Source: Cellulosilyticum sp. I15G10I2
Lineage (GTDB): Bacteria; Bacillota; Clostridia; Lachnospirales; Cellulosilyticaceae
DNA: 64,000 nt
Reading direction: 5' to 3'
NCBI RefSeq assembly: GCF_900095725.1
Contig: NZ_FMMP01000006.1
Span: 1,054,001-1,118,000 of the forward strand
How positions within the stretch are numbered: position 1 is the stretch's first letter; every line of letters starts with the position of its first letter. The notes beneath the pieces were generated by a model. That model saw nothing but the letters and a program-made list of their open reading frames with translations, was not told where the DNA came from and searched no databases. Shown in pieces: positions 34,332 through 43,376 of the stretch. Made by a program: the position numbers and the translations under genes.

Positions 34332-35717
34332 TCATCTGGAAAGTATTTTTTCTAAAGCTTCATTATGGGTAATCTCTTCTATACTATTAAGCCCCAATTG
34401 TTTTAAAATCTTCATCACATTTAAGTTATCAAATGGCGTCAGAATCAATGAGTCTTCTCCAAATTCATTGACAGCGCTTATAGCCTTAACCTTATCAATA
34501 TTGGTTTTGGGTCCTCCTATACAGCCGCCTTCACACCCCATGCCTTCGATAAAATTAGAGTCCATCTTTTCATGTGCACGAATACTTTCTAGTAGTGCCC
34601 TACAGGCTTTTATCCCGCTTACTTTTTTTGCTTTTAATTTAATAACGCGTTTTGGCTCCAGTCTATTAACAACTGTTTTAACCGAAAAACTGACACCTCC
34701 CATTCTTGCATAAAGTCTGCCTCCAAGAGATGCCTGATCTTTCTCATAACCTTGAAGCGCTTCAAGATCGATCTCAAGCACACCAAAGATTTCTTTAAGT
34801 TCTCTGAAATTCAATACATAATCAACAGCTCCCTTCAACCCCTGCTCCATGGCTTCTGCCTTTTTTGCAATACAGGGTGCAATGAATACAACCTTAGCAT
34901 CTTGATAGAGCTTTTTTAATATCCTGCCTGAAGCAATCATAGGTGATACCGACGGTGACAGATGCGTATAAATATCAGGATAATTTTTTTTAATCATGTT
35001 AAACCATATAGGACAGCAACAGCTTGTTAGTAGAAAATCCATTTCATTTTTGACCATATGGTTAAATTCAAAAGCCTCTTTTATTGTAAGTATATCCGCA
35101 AATAAAGAAACTTCTATCAAATCTTCAAAACCCATCATCTTTAATGCAGTCCTTAGTTTCCCCATACTGACATTTTCACCAAACTGACCGACGATTGCCG
35201 GAGCTGCTACAGCATAAACTGATGTCTTTTCATCTTTTAACAAATCAATAATGGGTAGAAATTCAATCTTATCTGCGACACCCCCTAAATCACACTTTAC
35301 AGTACAGTATCCACACTCCATGCATTCATCACTCTTAATCTCAGGTAAATCACTCCTGCTATAAGCTTCTGTTTCATATTTGCCTAGTGATACACATTGA
35401 CATCCAGGGCTTTCGCAATACTCACAAGGTCCTTCTAACTTGTTGACTATTGGCTTTTCAATTGTTTTAAAGTTTTTTACTCTATCTAGTTCATCTTTAA
35501 AGGCCTCATCACCTTTAGGATTCTGACCCATTGCCATTCTGATATGATTCTTTATAAAAGGCATTTCTTTCTGTGTAAAACTATACTTTTCCTTTATGTC
35601 GTCTGCTAAAGCATCCAAATCTGCTATACTATTTAAATTGCCATTCCAATAGCGCTTTACAAGCTCACTAAAAATATACATACGCTTTTCACTAAAATGA
35701 ATATATTTATTTTCCAC
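34332..35717 (-). CDS. [FeFe]-hydrogenase homologue, putative sensory group D type
   Basis: 461 aa. An N-terminal helical region precedes two Cys clusters: CEYCESPGCQC (about 97) and ECMECGYCTVKCDLGG (about 131). The H-cluster domain (about 165-440) has divergent L1 (TSCCCPIW), L2 (APCIAKKAEA in place of MPCxxKKxE) and L3 (GMGCEGGCIGGPK in place of MACxxGCxxGGG). The four cluster cysteines are present, but residues around the proton path differ from fast enzymes. Group D proteins are thought to sense or act slowly; no activity is proven. GTG 35717 follows AAGGAG. Monocistronic; no maturase or partner is adjacent. Confidence 0.85.
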   Translation of the reverse strand: MENKYIHFSEKRMYIFSELVKRYWNGNLNSIADLDALADDIKEKYSFTQKEMPFIKNHIRMAMGQNPKGDEAFKDELDRVKNFKTIEKPIVNKLEGPCEYCESPGCQCVSLGKYETEAYSRSDLPEIKSDECMECGYCTVKCDLGGVADKIEFLPIIDLLKDEKTSVYAVAAPAIVGQFGENVSMGKLRTALKMMGFEDLIEVSLFADILTIKEAFEFNHMVKNEMDFLLTSCCCPIWFNMIKKNYPDIYTHLSPSVSPMIASGRILKKLYQDAKVVFIAPCIAKKAEAMEQGLKGAVDYVLNFRELKEIFGVLEIDLEALQGYEKDQASLGGRLYARMGGVSFSVKTVVNRLEPKRVIKLKAKKVSGIKACRALLESIRAHEKMDSNFIEGMGCEGGCIGGPKTNIDKVKAISAVNEFGEDSLILTPFDNLNVMKILKQLGLNSIEEITHNEALEKILSR

Positions 35718-35840
35718 AACAAGGTCTCCTTACAAAGGAATTATTAAAAACACTATTTAGTATGACCCTAAAAAAGCTTCTGCATCCTATTACTTTAGTA
35801 ATGTCTTTTCAAAATTTCCCTAGCGCCTAAATCCTTCCAC

Positions 35841-35868
35841 AAAAAAAGAACGAAGGTTATCCGTTCTT
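35841..35868 (-). terminator. Terminator of the sulfur operon
   Basis: Minus-strand hairpin AAGAACG / CGTTCTT with a 9-nt loop followed by seven T, 40 bp after the cysN stop. Confidence 0.8.
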
Positions 35869-35907
35869 CTTTCTACTATTTACATATAAAAGAATCTTTT
35901 TGCCTAC

Positions 35908-37722
35908 TTAAATGTTATAAGGTTCAAAAATAAGCTTATGTTTTATCATCATTTCTTTGATGTGCCTATATATTTCCTCTTTAGCAGCATGCTCTTTAAT
36001 CTGTAGTGCTATTGGCATGTTATTATCTAATACTTCACCAACGCAGATTATTTTTATGGCTTCTAGGTCTACTTTAGTACTAAGTATATTAATATCTGAT
36101 TGCTTTAAATCATTCACTGCGGCAAAAATTATGTTACCTGCATATAATAAGATACTTGAGATTTCTGCAAATTTACTCATGACGTCACTTCTTTTTAAAG
36201 ATGCTTCACTTTCCAGATTGAGATTAAGAACATTTCTACCATATCTAAAAAATGCTTTTTCAAGATAAAGCACTAAATCTTTTATATTGATATCCTTTGT
36301 TCCATCAAAAAGGATAAGCGCCGGTTTTTGCCCGTTTTTAATAGCTCGTTCTTCCTTTGAAATAGAGCTTTCAATCCAGCTTAGACTTTCTATTGCCCCA
36401 GTCTTGTTTGTCTCACTTATATCCTCTAAACCACAAGCAATAATCCCACCGCCAGATATCTCATAATCATCAATGATGACAAATCTAGAGGTTTCGATAA
36501 GGTTTTCTGTTTGATCAAATGCGATTTCCTTATCTAACTTAAGTATTACTTCTGCTACCTCATGCCTTTTGACAAATTGCCTATTTGTTGTATTTAGTGA
36601 GGATGCATCCAGAACATTTACAACTTCTTCGAGTTCCGCCTTTATTTTCTGTGTTCCTATTTTTAGGAAGTAACTTCTTGCTGTATTTAAGTCTTCTCTT
36701 CCAAGCCAAAATAATTTTGCCTTGATTTTGGAAGCAATTTCTGGCTTTGCTTCATGAGACAGACAGGCAAGCTCTCCTCTCGTAATATAAATCTGTTCTT
36801 CAAGCGTAAACCCAGTGGCGCTGCTTGCCGTATCTTCTGACGCTTGTGGGGCATTAAACCTTTCGATTGATTTAACCTTTGATTTTTTACCACTTGGATA
36901 AAAAACAACCCCGTCTCCAATACGTACTTTTCCTGTATCTATGGTTCCAGCCACGATTCTTCTGTCATCTCCGCCTGCTGTGAATTTATAAACTCCTTGT
37001 ACTGGCATTCTAAAGATTTGATTCTCAGTATTTTTCTTGTTAATAAGTGCATCTAACTTTTCTAAAACAGTCATTCCCTTATACCATGGCATTTTATCAG
37101 ATGAAACAGCTACATTGTCTCCCTCAAATCCACTGATAGGAATAAATGCATTGGCTTTAACGCCTATCTCTGCTAAGAAAGCTTTATACTCTTCGGTGAT
37201 TTGTTCAAATCTAAGCTTGTCATAACCGATAAGATCCATTTTATTTACTAAAATAACTACTTGCTTAATGCCCAGCATGGATAATAAATAGCCATGTCTT
37301 TTGGAGTTTTCCATAACCCCTTCGTTAGCATCTATCACGAGAAGTGCTGCTTCTGCTCTAGCTGCACCCGTAACCATATTTTTTAAGAATTCAATATGTC
37401 CTGGCGCATCAATAATAATATACTTACGTTTATCTGTTTTAAAAAATACTCTTGCTGTATCAATGGTAATCCCTTGAGCCTGTTCCTCTTTTAGTGCATC
37501 CAGTAAAAAAGCATATTCAAAAGGCTTCGCATTTCTTCTGCAAGTTTCTTTAACCTGTTCAAGCTTACCTTCTGGTAGTGAGTTGGTATCAGCAAGCAGC
37601 CTGCCGATTACTGTACTTTTTCCATGATCCACATGTCCTACGATTACTATGTTCATGCTTTCATTAAGTATTTGCTGTTTTGCATTTTGAGGAGTTTGCT
37701 CACTTATATTCTCATGGTTCAT
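35908..37722 (-). CDS. cysN: Sulfate adenylyltransferase subunit 1 (CysN) with a degenerate APS-kinase-like tail
   Basis: 604 aa. The GTPase domain (about 22-240) has [17 protein letters not shown] and NKMDLIGYD; two beta-barrel domains follow to about 440. It powers APS formation by CysD through GTP hydrolysis. The last 150 aa align by eye with APS kinase ([31 protein letters not shown] against FTGLSGSGKSTVANAVEKKL), but the P-loop GxxGxGKS is gone. So this is a CysNC-type fusion whose kinase half is dead or structural. AAGGAGG precedes ATG. Last gene of the operon, 31 bp after cysD. Confidence 0.93.
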   Translation of the reverse strand: MNHENISEQTPQNAKQQILNESMNIVIVGHVDHGKSTVIGRLLADTNSLPEGKLEQVKETCRRNAKPFEYAFLLDALKEEQAQGITIDTARVFFKTDKRKYIIIDAPGHIEFLKNMVTGAARAEAALLVIDANEGVMENSKRHGYLLSMLGIKQVVILVNKMDLIGYDKLRFEQITEEYKAFLAEIGVKANAFIPISGFEGDNVAVSSDKMPWYKGMTVLEKLDALINKKNTENQIFRMPVQGVYKFTAGGDDRRIVAGTIDTGKVRIGDGVVFYPSGKKSKVKSIERFNAPQASEDTASSATGFTLEEQIYITRGELACLSHEAKPEIASKIKAKLFWLGREDLNTARSYFLKIGTQKIKAELEEVVNVLDASSLNTTNRQFVKRHEVAEVILKLDKEIAFDQTENLIETSRFVIIDDYEISGGGIIACGLEDISETNKTGAIESLSWIESSISKEERAIKNGQKPALILFDGTKDINIKDLVLYLEKAFFRYGRNVLNLNLESEASLKRSDVMSKFAEISSILLYAGNIIFAAVNDLKQSDINILSTKVDLEAIKIICVGEVLDNNMPIALQIKEHAAKEEIYRHIKEMMIKHKLIFEPYNI

Positions 37723-37753
37723 AATAAATCCTCCTTATTTTAAGATGATTGGT

Positions 37754-38635
37754 TTACATATAACCGTCTTTTCTTAACTCTTCTAACCCACCGCCGTCTT
37801 CTTTATCTTGAGCTCTTCCGCTTCTTTCAGCAATATTTGCAAATTTCCCTGATCTTAATTCTTCTACAATCTCTTCTAATGTACGAGCAGTAGATTCTAC
37901 AGGCAAAGTACATGGGAAACATCCAAGGGATCTGTATCTTTTACCTTCACCTCTATCAAAATACAGAGACACAATCGGAATATTTTCTCTTTGAATATAT
38001 TCCCACAAATCCAGTTCTGTCCAATCTAAAAGAGGATGTATTCTAACATGGGTCCCTGGCGCAAAATCCGTTTTATATTGATTCCAAAACTCTGGTGGCT
38101 GATCGCCTATGTTCCAATCATTCTTTTTATCTCTTGGTGAAAAGTATCTCTCTTTAGATCTTGAGCCCTCTTCATCAGATCTAACCCCTACAATAACACC
38201 CGTAAATGGGGTAGGATTTTTATCTATTTCATATATTCCCGTTTCATGATTCATGCGGTATCTAGGCTTTGTACCGTTTAATGTATTTTTGAGCGCTTCT
38301 GATTTTAATAGTTTACAGCATTCTATCCTGCTGCATTTACCATCTGGAAAAGTGTTCTTAGCTGCAAGTGCTTCTGCATTTTCCCCATAAATCATATCAA
38401 GATGCCATTCTCTGGCAAAGTTATCTCTATACTCAATCATTTCAGGAATTTTAAAATGTGTATCGATATGAACCAGTGGAAAAGGCACATGACCAAAAAA
38501 AGCTTTTCTTGCAAGATGCAAGAGGACAGTACTATCCTTTCCAATCGACCAGAGCATACCCAAATCTTTAAAATTTGCATAGGCTTCTCTTATAATATGA
38601 ATAGATTTATTCTCAAGCTGGGTTAAATGATCCAT
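37754..38635 (-). CDS. cysD: Sulfate adenylyltransferase subunit 2
   Basis: 293 aa. PP-loop ATP pyrophosphatase that joins sulfate and ATP into APS, working as a heterodimer with Cys[18 protein letters not shown] is the PP-loop; [31 protein letters not shown] and [13 protein letters not shown] are family blocks. AAGGAGG precedes ATG. 18 bp after aprB. Confidence 0.97.
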   Translation of the reverse strand: MDHLTQLENKSIHIIREAYANFKDLGMLWSIGKDSTVLLHLARKAFFGHVPFPLVHIDTHFKIPEMIEYRDNFAREWHLDMIYGENAEALAAKNTFPDGKCSRIECCKLLKSEALKNTLNGTKPRYRMNHETGIYEIDKNPTPFTGVIVGVRSDEEGSRSKERYFSPRDKKNDWNIGDQPPEFWNQYKTDFAPGTHVRIHPLLDWTELDLWEYIQRENIPIVSLYFDRGEGKRYRSLGCFPCTLPVESTARTLEEIVEELRSGKFANIAERSGRAQDKEDGGGLEELRKDGYM

Positions 38636-38653
38636 TGCAATTTCCTCCTTTAA

Positions 38654-38968
38654 TTAATATTTATTAGACTCGTCTTTTTGAGTTTGAATTGTATTTTTTT
38701 TGCCGTCTTGGCTGATAATATGCCAGTCAATATGCTCTGGATGATTTTCGGTATATAAATATCCGCCTTTGCCGCCTATATCTGCACCCAAAAAATATTT
38801 AATAGCCCCTACAGGACACTCTTTCAGACAGGCCGTGCACCCCCAGCAATCCTGTGGACATTTAATAAAAGCTTTGTGATCATGGGCCGTACTAATTAGA
38901 TTTCCGGGACAGATATTACTGCACTTATTACATGCTATACATTTGTTTTTATCAATGTATATGCTCAT
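38654..38968 (-). CDS. aprB: Adenylylsulfate reductase beta subunit (ferredoxin type)
   Basis: 104 aa from ATG 38968, nine bases after GGGAGGG. Two [4Fe-4S] motifs: CIACNKCSNICPG and CWGCTACLKECPVGAI (with CPQDC between). It passes electrons to the flavin of AprA. It is shorter than AprB of sulfate reducers, lacking most of the C-terminal tail, and no Qmo or AprM gene is present, consistent with an assimilatory role using a soluble donor. Overlaps aprA by 17 nt. Confidence 0.9.
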   Translation of the reverse strand: MSIYIDKNKCIACNKCSNICPGNLISTAHDHKAFIKCPQDCWGCTACLKECPVGAIKYFLGADIGGKGGYLYTENHPEHIDWHIISQDGKKNTIQTQKDESNKY

Positions 38969-40640
38969 AGCTAGTATCCCTCCCAACAAGCTCTCTCAGT
39001 ATGATTTGAACGCTGCCGTCCTTGTAGACAGAGTTTACATATTTCATCCAATTTTCATCATCTTTAAGCGGATAATCACTATTTTCCTGATAACATTTCC
39101 ATCGTGTTTCTTTTCTAGCTTCTAAATGACTAATTAACACTTTACAGATATATAATCTGTCGATCGTTTCAAATAGGGCAAGCAGTTCATCTAAGTCGTT
39201 AACCCTAGTACTTTGTGCAAGCTGCAAAAGTTCTTCAATACGAAGGGCAGCTGTTTTTAATTTTGTCTTATTATACATATAGCCAGTCGAAATACCACCT
39301 GCGTACTCATCCATTACTTTTTGCATAGCTTGCTCTATTTCCTGAGCCGTATAGTGCGACATTATGTTATCAAAAAAATGTGAAACATATTGCAAGATGC
39401 TTGTTTCCTCTAACACATCTAGTTTTATGATTTTGGTATCGTATATCTCATTGATAATAGCGTTTGCAGCAAGTTCTCCTTCAACCATACAGCCTGTCAC
39501 GTACTTTTTAGGACTTCCTCCTGCAACATCACCTATGGCATATAAATTTTTCAATGTTGTTTTTCTATTACTGTCTATCCAATAGCCGCTTGCCGTATGT
39601 CCTCCAACTATATAGGGCTCAGTTCCTTCTATTTCTACATTTTCATAAGAAGGTCCTGAACTTCGTTCAATCCATTTCAACGTTTGAGAAGGTGCCATAT
39701 TTAAATAAGCCTTAAATAATTCTCCTTCCGCGTCTTTTGAAATACCTTCTGTTTTTAAAAAACATGGCCCGTTGCCTTTAAGATTTTCCATGACCGTAGC
39801 GTATAATCGCATAGAGGTTGTAGGTTTACCGTACTTAGAAACATATTCTTCACCCCTAGAATTAATTTGCTCAGCCTTAATGCCTTGGGCGATCGTCCCT
39901 GTAGGTGCAATCGTATCTTTGCATCTTAACGCTATAAATCTCATTTCAAAAGAAGTCATTTCTGCCCCGGCTCTTATACCCATTGCATATCCAGCCCCTG
40001 TATTAAAGGGACTGTACCACATTTTATGTCGGGAAAAAGTTGGGTTATTAGGTTTATAGATCCCAGAAGCGCCTCCGGTCGCACAAATAACCTTTTTAGC
40101 ATAAATATAGTAAAATATATGCTCTCTGAGTGAAAAGCCAACAGCACCAATTACTTGATTTTTTTTCATCAAATACTCAGTTATGTTCACACAGTTAAGA
40201 ATACTTATAGTCTCCCTATCATTTAAAGCATCTGCTAAGATTGGCTTAATATTTTCTCCATTGATCTTAATACTTCTTTTGCCTCTTCCTACATATGCGC
40301 CGTGTTCATCTTTTAAAAATGGCAGACCTAACCTCTCAAGTTTTTCTGCTACTTTATTAAGCCCTTTAGCTATACTATAAACTAAGTCCTCTCTGATGAC
40401 CTTTTCCGAATCTCTTTTCACATACTCTACAAAGGATTCCGGCGTTTCACCTACGCCGATATAGGCATTCAGTGCATTAACACCTGCTGCCAGACAGCCG
40501 CTCCTTTTAATGTGTGCCTTATCTGCCACGATTACTTTAAGATCAGAGTTTTCTGCAATGGTTAGTGCACTAAAGCAGCCTGCTGTTCCGCCGCCGATGA
40601 TAAGGACATCTGTTTCTAAAGTCTTTACCTCAAACTTCAA
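38952..40640 (-). CDS. aprA: Adenylylsulfate reductase alpha subunit (FAD)
   Basis: 562 aa from TTG 40640, seven bases after GGAGG. The FAD motif TDVLIIGGGTAGC is near the N-terminus. YAKKVICATGGASGIYKPN and GLYAIGDVAGGSPKKYVTGCMVEG-like segments are typical of the fumarate reductase/AprA flavoprotein family. With AprB it reduces APS to sulfite and AMP. It replaces the thioredoxin-dependent CysH of most assimilators. Embedded between cysC and aprB. Confidence 0.9.
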   Translation of the reverse strand: MKFEVKTLETDVLIIGGGTAGCFSALTIAENSDLKVIVADKAHIKRSGCLAAGVNALNAYIGVGETPESFVEYVKRDSEKVIREDLVYSIAKGLNKVAEKLERLGLPFLKDEHGAYVGRGKRSIKINGENIKPILADALNDRETISILNCVNITEYLMKKNQVIGAVGFSLREHIFYYIYAKKVICATGGASGIYKPNNPTFSRHKMWYSPFNTGAGYAMGIRAGAEMTSFEMRFIALRCKDTIAPTGTIAQGIKAEQINSRGEEYVSKYGKPTTSMRLYATVMENLKGNGPCFLKTEGISKDAEGELFKAYLNMAPSQTLKWIERSSGPSYENVEIEGTEPYIVGGHTASGYWIDSNRKTTLKNLYAIGDVAGGSPKKYVTGCMVEGELAANAIINEIYDTKIIKLDVLEETSILQYVSHFFDNIMSHYTAQEIEQAMQKVMDEYAGGISTGYMYNKTKLKTAALRIEELLQLAQSTRVNDLDELLALFETIDRLYICKVLISHLEARKETRWKCYQENSDYPLKDDENWMKYVNSVYKDGSVQIILRELVGRDTSYEHIH

Positions 40641-40662
40641 AGCCTTTCCTCCTCTCTTTGTT

Positions 40663-41268
40663 TTATAATACTTCTGCGATAGCACCTTTTGAGATAAGGT
40701 AACTGATAATCAGTTCTGCACATTCCTCCACGCTTTGCTTGTCTGAATGCACAACTATTTCAGGGTTAACTGGCTTTTCATAAGGTGAGTCTATTCCTGT
40801 AAAATCCTTGATTTCTCCTCTTTTCGCCTTCATATAGAGCCCTTTTGGATCTCTTCCCATGCAGACTTCTAAAGAACAATCCACAAATATTTCTATAAAT
40901 CTATCTTTTAAAAGTTCCCTCACCTGTTCCCTGTCTTCAATAAAAGGAGAAATAAAAGCACTCAATGTGATAATGCCAGCATCCATAAAAAGCTTGCTTA
41001 CTTCTGCTATTCTTCTTATATTTTCTATCCTGCTTATTGTATCAAAGCCTAAGTCTTTGTTTAAGCCATGTCTGATGTTGTCACCATCCAGTAGATAAGT
41101 CGCTCTTCCCATTTCAAATAATTTTTTTTCTACTGCATTAGCTACAGTAGATTTACCGGAACCCGAGAGGCCAGTAAACCAAAGTACTATGCCTTTTTGT
41201 TCAAGGAGAATCTCTCTGTCTTCTCTTTTTATATTGGTATCATGCCAAACAATATTATTATGATTCAT
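40663..41268 (-). CDS. cysC: Adenylylsulfate kinase
   Basis: 201 aa. Phosphorylates APS to PAPS. The P-loop GLSGSGKST, LDGDNIRHGLNKDLGF, and the lid region DPKGLYMKAKRGEIKDFTGIDSPYE are intact. ATG 41268 follows GGAGG; the frame to 41340 runs into the transporter gene. PAPS is not needed by AprAB, so it may serve sulfonation or regulate APS, or keep APS low. Confidence 0.95.
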   Translation of the reverse strand: MNHNNIVWHDTNIKREDREILLEQKGIVLWFTGLSGSGKSTVANAVEKKLFEMGRATYLLDGDNIRHGLNKDLGFDTISRIENIRRIAEVSKLFMDAGIITLSAFISPFIEDREQVRELLKDRFIEIFVDCSLEVCMGRDPKGLYMKAKRGEIKDFTGIDSPYEKPVNPEIVVHSDKQSVEECAELIISYLISKGAIAEVL

Positions 41269-41279
41269 TCTTAATCCTC

Positions 41280-42722
41280 CTAATAAACTCCAATTATACG
41301 CCAGTAGGTTAATGCAAATACAGCAACCACAGCTATACATATGATATTAAGTGCAAATCCTGTTTTAAGCGTATCACTTGCTTTAAGATATCCAGAAGAA
41401 AATGCAATGGCATTAGGCGGCGAACTCATAGGGAACATAAATGCGAGTCCCGATGGCAGTGCTACTAAGTAAACTGCTAAAGTAGGCGGAAGACCTAAAG
41501 CTATTGTTGTTTTTATAACTACCGGAAGCAAGATAACTACAACTGCTGCATTAGAAACCCCTTCTGTGAGAAATACACTAAGTGTAAAGATAACAAGTAT
41601 AAATCCTAAAACTGAAAAGTTTATATTCGCAATATAATTTTGATTGATAAATTCTAATAGTCCGGTTTCTTCAAGCGCCTTTCCTAATGCAATGGCACCC
41701 CCGTACATAAAGATTGCGCCCCAGTTGATTTCTCTTTTTGCATCTTCCCATTCAATAACATTGAGTACAAAGAAAAGTGCTGCACTAATAAGTGCTACAT
41801 TTGCTATGCCAAATTGCTTGCCCTGGAAGATCCACATATAGATGGTTCCTATAAGAATCACTAAAGCCTTAATTTCTTTAAGGCTAATTTTACTTAGTCG
41901 CTCTCCAGCTTCTGAAAACATTTCTTTTAAAACCTCTGTATCTCTTGTAGAAGCAGTAACTTTTTTTACGAGATACACAGAAACCATAGCCATAATTAAA
42001 TAGATAGGAGGTGCTGTTGCAATCATCCATTCCAAAAAGCCAATGGTTTGACCGGTTGTTTCCTCTAAAATCCCTATAGCAAGGGGATTTCTGGCTCCGC
42101 CTAGAAAAGTCACAACACCGCCAAGTACACTTCCCCATGCGAGTGCAAAAAACATATATTTGCCGAGCACAGACTTACTATCTAGACCTAACTTTTTACT
42201 TATAGACATCAGTATCGGAAAAAGCATAGCTGCTACTGCATGCTCAGGCATCACATGCGCTAAAAAAGCCGACAGAAAGAAAATGGAAAGGGTTAGTTTA
42301 TGCGGTTTATCTCCAAACTTTGACAATACATAATAAGCAATTCTTTTATTTAACCCAGAAGTAGAAATACCAGCAGATATAACAAAAGCGCCTATTATAA
42401 AAAATAACGCCTTATTACCAAAGAAAGAATATATTTTTTCATCCGGCAACACCTGAAATGTGGCCAAAAGCCCCATCACCATAAGACTTGTAATAGCCAG
42501 CGGAATGACATTAGTTATCCATAAAAAATTTGCAAACACAAAGATAATCAGTGCTTGATATGCCTGTACCGACATCCCCTCAGGCATTTGTGTTTTTGTA
42601 ATAAAGAAGAAAAAAATGCTAATAGAACAAAGCAGCAAAATAGCATTCTTGTATTCTATTAAAAAAAGTGTACTTAGGGGCCTTCTGTCTATATAAAAGC
42701 TATTCTTTTTTGTAGTCTTCAT
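41280..42722 (-). CDS. SLC13/DASS-family sodium:sulfate symporter
   Basis: 480 aa with about 12 hydrophobic segments. Helical hairpins carry the SNAAVV (TEGVSNAAVVVILLPV) and SSPPNAIAFSSGYLKASD motifs of the DASS family. The operon context points to sulfate as substrate; dicarboxylate cannot be excluded from sequence alone. GGAGG precedes ATG. 11 bp from cysC. Confidence 0.9.
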   Translation of the reverse strand: MKTTKKNSFYIDRRPLSTLFLIEYKNAILLLCSISIFFFFITKTQMPEGMSVQAYQALIIFVFANFLWITNVIPLAITSLMVMGLLATFQVLPDEKIYSFFGNKALFFIIGAFVISAGISTSGLNKRIAYYVLSKFGDKPHKLTLSIFFLSAFLAHVMPEHAVAAMLFPILMSISKKLGLDSKSVLGKYMFFALAWGSVLGGVVTFLGGARNPLAIGILEETTGQTIGFLEWMIATAPPIYLIMAMVSVYLVKKVTASTRDTEVLKEMFSEAGERLSKISLKEIKALVILIGTIYMWIFQGKQFGIANVALISAALFFVLNVIEWEDAKREINWGAIFMYGGAIALGKALEETGLLEFINQNYIANINFSVLGFILVIFTLSVFLTEGVSNAAVVVILLPVVIKTTIALGLPPTLAVYLVALPSGLAFMFPMSSPPNAIAFSSGYLKASDTLKTGFALNIICIAVVAVFALTYWRIIGVY

Positions 42723-42734
42723 TAAAACTTCCTC

Positions 42735-43361
42735 CTACAGCCCGCTGGAATTAAAGGATTCATCTATACTTTTAATCATAAGTTTTTGTCTTAAGTTGAG
42801 TGTCTCTAGCAGCATTTTCATCCTGATCTTATCCGCTAACGAATAATCATTTTGACTTTTATCAAGCAGCGGAACAGATTTTATAAAATTTCGTGAGATT
42901 TTAATAAAGTTCTCATGAGTTTTTATGAAGTGAACTAATTCACGATCTTCTTTCTGCAACACAGGTACGATCTTTAAAGCCAATAATGCTTCTATCATAC
43001 TGCCATCATTTTGTGTGTTTGCAAAAACCCATCCGCCAGGAAATAATTCTACAGCAAAGCGCATTATTTCTATACTCTCTTCAGCATAAATTTTCAAGCT
43101 TGAATCAAAATACAGCCCATGTACGCCGTAAGAAAAATATTCTTCTATGATTTGTTGATACTTGGGTAGTTCTGATTTTAAAATCACAAAAATATCAAAA
43201 TGCTTCTTAATCAGCTCAACCATCTTTTTTCTATCAATATCCCGGATAGACTCCTCGAAAGATAAGACTATGTATTTGGTTTGATATTTTGTCATTTCAG
43301 CTTCAATAAAACTAAGTATAGATTCTGATTGCGCCTCTTTAGTTATATGGATTGGGTGCAT
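42735..43361 (-). CDS. Unrecognised protein of the sulfur operon
   Basis: 208 aa, soluble. Alternating strands and helices (YIVLSFEES, FDIFVILKSELP, GVHGLYFDSSL, GWVFANTQNDGSMIEALLAL) suggest a small alpha/beta or half-barrel fold; GHGLYFD-type text recalls TIM-barrel strand ends. No cysteine appears in it, so a metal-sulfur role is unlikely. It lies between metY and the sulfate transporter with gaps of 12-15 bp, so it is co-expressed with them. No family is recognised. Confidence 0.7.
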   Translation of the reverse strand: MHPIHITKEAQSESILSFIEAEMTKYQTKYIVLSFEESIRDIDRKKMVELIKKHFDIFVILKSELPKYQQIIEEYFSYGVHGLYFDSSLKIYAEESIEIMRFAVELFPGGWVFANTQNDGSMIEALLALKIVPVLQKEDRELVHFIKTHENFIKISRNFIKSVPLLDKSQNDYSLADKIRMKMLLETLNLRQKLMIKSIDESFNSSGL

Positions 43362-43376
43362 TTTTTTCCCCCCTCT

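Noticed and set aside
35908-37722. Elongation factor Tu/selenocysteine factor
   Set aside because: GTPase motifs fit several translation factors, but the CysD neighbour and CysN-type barrel domains identify it.
38952-40640. Fumarate reductase or L-aspartate oxidase
   Set aside because: Same flavoprotein superfamily, but the partner ferredoxin-type AprB overlaps it and cysC/cysD/cysN flank it.
41890-42138. Second minus-strand frame inside the sulfate transporter gene
   Set aside because: Out of frame with the transporter, no ribosome site, Cys/Arg-rich chance text.
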